Below are positions 49,834 to 53,004 of a stretch of 53,004 nucleotides of DNA, one piece after another. Made by a program: the position numbers and the translations under genes. The stretch comes from Streptomyces sp. CT34 (lineage in GTDB: Bacteria; Actinomycetota; Actinomycetes; Streptomycetales; Streptomycetaceae). Numbering within the stretch: position 1 is the first letter of the stretch; every line of letters begins with the position of its first letter. The stretch spans positions 4,832,927 to 4,885,930 of the forward strand of contig NZ_KN708638.1 of the NCBI RefSeq assembly GCF_000805335.1, written 5' to 3'. The notes under the pieces were generated by a model. It worked only from the letters and a program-made list of their open reading frames with translations, did not search any database and had not been told where the DNA came from.

Positions 49834-52425
49834 TCAGGCCGAGTCGTCCGCCAGTTCCGAGGCGCCGGTGATGCGGTGGAGGGCGTAGGTGCGGACCTCG
49901 TCGGAGGTGTGGTCGTAGGCGGTGACGAAGCCGCCCTCGACCCGTACGGGGGCGATGACGCGTTGGCTGGCGGCGCCGTCGGCGTTGACGTAGCCGATCC
50001 AGACGGGGGAGCTGGTGAGGACGGCGGCCTGCATGGTGGCGAGGGTTTCGGCGGAGGTGGTGCGCGGCAGGGCGCCCGGGGCCGACGGGGCGGCGGGGGC
50101 CGGTTTGCGTTCGGCGGTGGCGGCGAGGTCGCCCGCGCGAATGGCGCGTACCGCCGCTTCGAGGAGGGTGCGGTCGGGGGACGGCGGGCCGTCGGGGACC
50201 GGGGCGGGGGCCGTGCGGGGCGGGGTGCGGTACGAGTCGGCGCGGGCGATCAGGACGTCGCCGGCGGCGGACTCGGCGGCCGGGGCGTAGCCCATCGCCC
50301 GCAGGCCGTCGAGGAGTTGATCGGGGGAGGTCTGGGCGGCGAGCACGGTCGGGGCGAGGCGGCGCAGGCGCAGGGCGGCGGCGCGGCGGTCGGCGAGGAT
50401 CTCGGAGAGCAGCGCGTCGTCGTCGCAGCGGACGTAGGCGGCGGCCGCGCCGATCCTCAAGTGGCCGTGTTTGCGGGCCACATCGTCGATGAGGTACGCG
50501 AGCGGCTGGGGCACGGGGGTGCGGGAATGGGTGGTGAGGAATTCCTGGAGCTCGGCGGCGGAGCGGCCGGCGTCCAGGGCGCGGCGCACGGAAGCGGGGG
50601 TGAAGCGGTAGACCGTGGCGCCGCCCTTGGACTCGATGTCGGCGAGCACCCCGAGTGCCTCGGCGAGCGGGCGGTGCAGCGGGCCGGGGGCGACGGCGGT
50701 CAGGTCGGCCTGGAGGAGGACGTGGTCGACGGGTTCGGGGAGGAGGGGGGAAAGGAGGGCGGCGGCGTGGGTGGTGGGATCGGTGGGAGCTGTGGGGGCA
50801 GTGGGGGTGGTGGTCGTTGCCTCGTCCGGGCCGGTCCAGGTGTCCGGGGCGGTGCCGGTGTCCAGGTCGGTCTCGGTCTCCGGGCCGGTCCCGGTGTCAG
50901 GGTTGGTGCCGAGCAGTGCGCGGCCGTGGGTGGAGAGGGCGCCGCGGCCGGTGATGCCCAGCAACTCGGCCTCGGTGAGCGTCCATTGGGCGAGGCGGGA
51001 GCGCAGGTCCTCTACGGGGGCGGGGGCGGTGGCGGACTCCGGGGCGGTGGGCTGCCCGGCGCCCGGGGCTGCCGCGGCGCCGCGCAGCGGCCGTTCCCAG
51101 CGGAGCCGGGCGAGGATCGCCGCCGGCGGTACGCAGGCGCCGGGCGGGAGCGCGGCCAGCAGGGTCAGCGTGCGGCGCCGGACCTCCGGGGCCGGGGAGC
51201 GGTCCAGGTGCGGGCCGAGGGCGGCCAGCGCGCGGCCCTTGGCGTCGGCGGTGCCGACCACGCCCGGCGTACGGGTCGCGGGCAGCCAGGCGGCGGCCAG
51301 CACCGCCCAGCGCTCGTGGTCGGGCAGCTGGAGCCAGTCCTCGGCGGCCGGGGTGGCGGCGTAGCGCTCGTCGGCCTCGCCGTCGGAGGCGATCAGCCCG
51401 GCCCCGTAGGCGAGTTCGAGCCAGAAGGCGGCGAGCTGCTCGGTGGTGTCGAGGGCGACGGCGGTCCGCTTGAGGTCGCGGATGCTCAGGCCGCCGGCGC
51501 GCAGTACGGGCGGGCCGCCGAGGTCCCATTCCTTGAGGAGTTCCTCGACGGTGGCCAGTGCCGTGAACGCCTGGCTCGCCGCCGCGTTGTCCACAAGCTG
51601 TGGATCGCGTGCGGTGACCGGGGCGAGGACGGGCGGTTCCGGCTCGGGGACGCGGTGCGCGCGCCCGGCCCGCAGGTGGAGCGCGGCCTCCCGGGGCAGT
51701 ACGACGTTGCGGGCGCCCGCCGGAAGGAGCAGGCCGCGGTCCAGCAGCCACTGCAGATGCGCGGCCGGTCGGTCGGTGACCGCCCCGTAAGGCGGGCCCC
51801 ACAGCAGCCTGTCCAGGACGGCGACGGACTCCGCGGGCGCGGTGTCCAGCAGTGCGGCCATGCGGGCGCGGTCGGTGAAGAGGGCGGTGAGCGCGGCCAC
51901 CGCGGAGACCGGGTCGTGGGTGGCGGGCAGCCCGGCGGCGGCGATGATCTCCTGGAGCCGGCCCGGCGACATCCCGGCCGCGGCCTCCGCGACGGCCGGG
52001 CCCAGCCCGGTCGGCGACGGGTGCGTGGCGCTCGGCGTCAGCAGTTCGCGCGCCGTACGCACCAGCCGCAGCCGGTCGTCCGGACCCCACACCAGCGCCT
52101 GCGCGCGCAGCGCCGCCACCGCCCGCGGCAACTCGGCGGCCACCGCCGCATCCCCGGCGTCGCCCGCCATCAGCGCCGCGAGCGCCGGGTACGGGCACGG
52201 GTCGGGCGCCACCGCCAGCGCCTCCGCGGTCTGCAGCGCGAAGGTGTCCAGCCGCTCCACGGCGCGCACCACCGAGGCCCGCGTCCCGGCCCGGGTCGCC
52301 AGCTGCGTCAGGTCGCCGGGCACCGGATTCAGCAGGTCGGGCCGGGACCGCAGCAGACCGGCGAGCCCGCTGTCGGAACGGTTCCGGAGCTCCTCGGCGA
52401 GGGTGCGGGGGGATGGGGTGGTCAT
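49834..52425 (-). CDS. helicase-associated protein, Rv0862c-like (XPB partner family)
   Basis: An 863-residue cytosolic protein with no Walker motifs. It begins RTLAEELRNRSDSGLAGLLRSRPDLL, has repeated winged-helix-like parts (SIRDLKRTAVALDTTEQLAAFWLELAYGAGLI) and a region near the end, ATMQAAVLTSSPVWIGYVNADGAASQRVIAPVRVEGGFVTAYDH, that resembles WYL-type domains. HVLLQADLTAVAPGPL is the helicase-associated signature. In M. tuberculosis such a protein is encoded beside XPB; here they are 2 kb apart. An Ala/Thr/Pro-rich linker lies around 530-580. TAACGT precedes the ATG by seven bases, so it may be leaderless. Confidence 0.85.
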   Translation of the reverse strand: MTTPSPRTLAEELRNRSDSGLAGLLRSRPDLLNPVPGDLTQLATRAGTRASVVRAVERLDTFALQTAEALAVAPDPCPYPALAALMAGDAGDAAVAAELPRAVAALRAQALVWGPDDRLRLVRTARELLTPSATHPSPTGLGPAVAEAAAGMSPGRLQEIIAAAGLPATHDPVSAVAALTALFTDRARMAALLDTAPAESVAVLDRLLWGPPYGAVTDRPAAHLQWLLDRGLLLPAGARNVVLPREAALHLRAGRAHRVPEPEPPVLAPVTARDPQLVDNAAASQAFTALATVEELLKEWDLGGPPVLRAGGLSIRDLKRTAVALDTTEQLAAFWLELAYGAGLIASDGEADERYAATPAAEDWLQLPDHERWAVLAAAWLPATRTPGVVGTADAKGRALAALGPHLDRSPAPEVRRRTLTLLAALPPGACVPPAAILARLRWERPLRGAAAAPGAGQPTAPESATAPAPVEDLRSRLAQWTLTEAELLGITGRGALSTHGRALLGTNPDTGTGPETETDLDTGTAPDTWTGPDEATTTTPTAPTAPTDPTTHAAALLSPLLPEPVDHVLLQADLTAVAPGPLHRPLAEALGVLADIESKGGATVYRFTPASVRRALDAGRSAAELQEFLTTHSRTPVPQPLAYLIDDVARKHGHLRIGAAAAYVRCDDDALLSEILADRRAAALRLRRLAPTVLAAQTSPDQLLDGLRAMGYAPAAESAAGDVLIARADSYRTPPRTAPAPVPDGPPSPDRTLLEAAVRAIRAGDLAATAERKPAPAAPSAPGALPRTTSAETLATMQAAVLTSSPVWIGYVNADGAASQRVIAPVRVEGGFVTAYDHTSDEVRTYALHRITGASELADDSA

Positions 52426-52529
52426 TCGTCTTACGTTAGCCGGGTGAGCGGAGGCGGGGGAGCACGCGGCGGGTGCGGTCTTGGTTGCCGGGGGTCGGGG
52501 CGGCGGGCCGGGTACGTCCAGCGCCTCCT

Positions 52530-52630
52530 CGCACCCGCCTCCGTACGCGGTGCCGACCGGCTTCCGCGGCGCGTCCCGGTGCGCTTCGGGCCCGCCTCCG
52601 TGCACCTCGGCACGCCTCCGTACGGCTCGG
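52530..52630. repeat. GCCTCCGTAC-type repeats
   Basis: In the 302-bp gap between the 863-aa gene and the last gene, CGCCTCCGTRC occurs three times (near 52536, 52601 and 52614), each followed by a GGTGCCGAC- or CTCGGCAC-like half. Nothing else is recognised in the gap, and the 379-bp gap 49455-49833 on the other side of the gene holds only the -10 box of the rhomboid gene. Confidence 0.5.
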
Positions 52631-52727
52631 TACGCCGCCGCGCGTGTGGGCCGCGGTGCCGGCACGGGGCGAGGGAGTACCGTCGGGGCAGCCGGGGCAG
52701 CAACCAGCGCACGCCGCAGGGGATTTC

Positions 52728-53004
52728 GTGGGGATCGAGAGCGATCAGCTCGTCTTTGACTATCTGAGCCGGGTGGGCGACCTGGCCCAGCAGCGCGGGC
52801 TGCCGTCCGGTGACCGGATGCGGCTGGTGGCCGCGCTGCGGGCCGAGATCGACGCGCAGAAGGTCGACTCGGTGCCCGGGGTGAAGCGGATGCTGGCGCG
52901 GCTGGGGACGCCGGAGGCGGTGGTGAGGGCCGCCGGGAGCCGGAACCGGGACGCGCCGCCCGGTGGCGGCCCGTCGGCGGCCCGGGACTCCGGCTCGCCC
53001 CCCG
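52728..53004 (+). CDS. N-terminus of a HAAS-domain-like protein (partial)
   Basis: The frame opens at GTG 52728 after AGGGGA and runs off the right edge. The 92 visible residues, MGIESDQLVFDYLSRVGDLA then LPSGDRMRLVAALRAEIDAQ and VKRMLARLGTPEAVVRAAGS, look like the N-terminal helical HAAS/DUF1700 domain. In actinobacteria this often precedes a membrane or signalling domain. The Gly/Pro-rich end of the window may be a linker. The rest of the gene is missing. Confidence 0.8.
   Translation, partial: MGIESDQLVFDYLSRVGDLAQQRGLPSGDRMRLVAALRAEIDAQKVDSVPGVKRMLARLGTPEAVVRAAGSRNRDAPPGGGPSAARDSGSPP

Noticed and set aside
49642..52767. A 1041-codon open frame on the plus strand
   Set aside because: It runs antisense to the 863-aa helicase-associated gene, is Gly/Ala/Arg-rich with no domain, and is explained by the high GC third positions of the real gene.

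Overview
The window is a stretch of Streptomyces (or very close actinomycete) chromosome. GC is very high, third codon positions are almost all G or C, and many genes start at GTG. The gene set includes a CdgB-type diguanylate cyclase, a second GroEL preceded by tandem CIRCE elements, DasR-type operators, an xre/DUF397 pair, DUF3263 and DUF4031 proteins and a trehalose-6-P synthase/phosphatase pair. From memory the order resembles the S. coelicolor region around SCO4277-SCO4316; no search was possible. No rRNA, tRNA, CRISPR array or intact mobile element was seen.

Layout. 1-8.8 kb: end of a membrane protein, FAD oxidoreductase, pentapeptide-repeat protein, secreted SGNH esterase, a methionine aminopeptidase divergent from a small XRE regulator, TerD, ArfB-type ribosome rescue factor, flavin reductase. 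9-12.6 kb: c-di-GMP synthase with Crp-like and BldD-like sites, a membrane-anchored carbohydrate-binding-like protein, a secreted I36 inhibitor-like protein with an abnormal start. 12.7-17.6 kb: the GlcNAc operon nagK-nagA-pfkB, divergent from a sugar-binding lipoprotein, with a DasR box between them. 17.7-23.7 kb: DUF3263, otsB, HNH-like lipoprotein, CtaG-like membrane protein, otsA and gpgS (compatible-solute and sugar-phosphate chemistry). 23.8-28.4 kb: a SAM-I riboswitch, threonine synthase, a CysO-like sulfur carrier, cold-shock protein, groEL2. 28.8-33.4 kb: more accessory DNA with minisatellites, a DUF998 protein, a Zn-finger HTH protein, two small zinc-ribbon proteins, a DUF397/XRE pair. 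33.4-37.2 kb: the MurNAc operon murR-murQ-murP. 37.3-41.1 kb: DUF4031 pair, MFS exporter, HD hydrolase, and a CutC-family protein behind a second DasR-like box. 41.2-53 kb: HelD-like RNAP helicase, GT87 transferase, XPB helicase, a decayed serine integrase, rhomboid-like protein, an XPB-partner-like 863-aa protein and the start of another gene.

One thread is cell-wall amino-sugar recycling: MurNAc uptake and cleavage (murP, murQ, murR) feed GlcNAc-6-P to nagA/nagK, both DasR-like boxes sit in this theme, and cutC may belong to it. A second thread is gene control by compact promoters: several genes (small XRE, otsB, otsA, murR, the rhomboid, the 863-aa protein) have a TANNNT -10 box 6-7 nt before the start codon and no Shine-Dalgarno, as expected of leaderless mRNAs. 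A third is the unusual density of unrelated short tandem repeats between genes.
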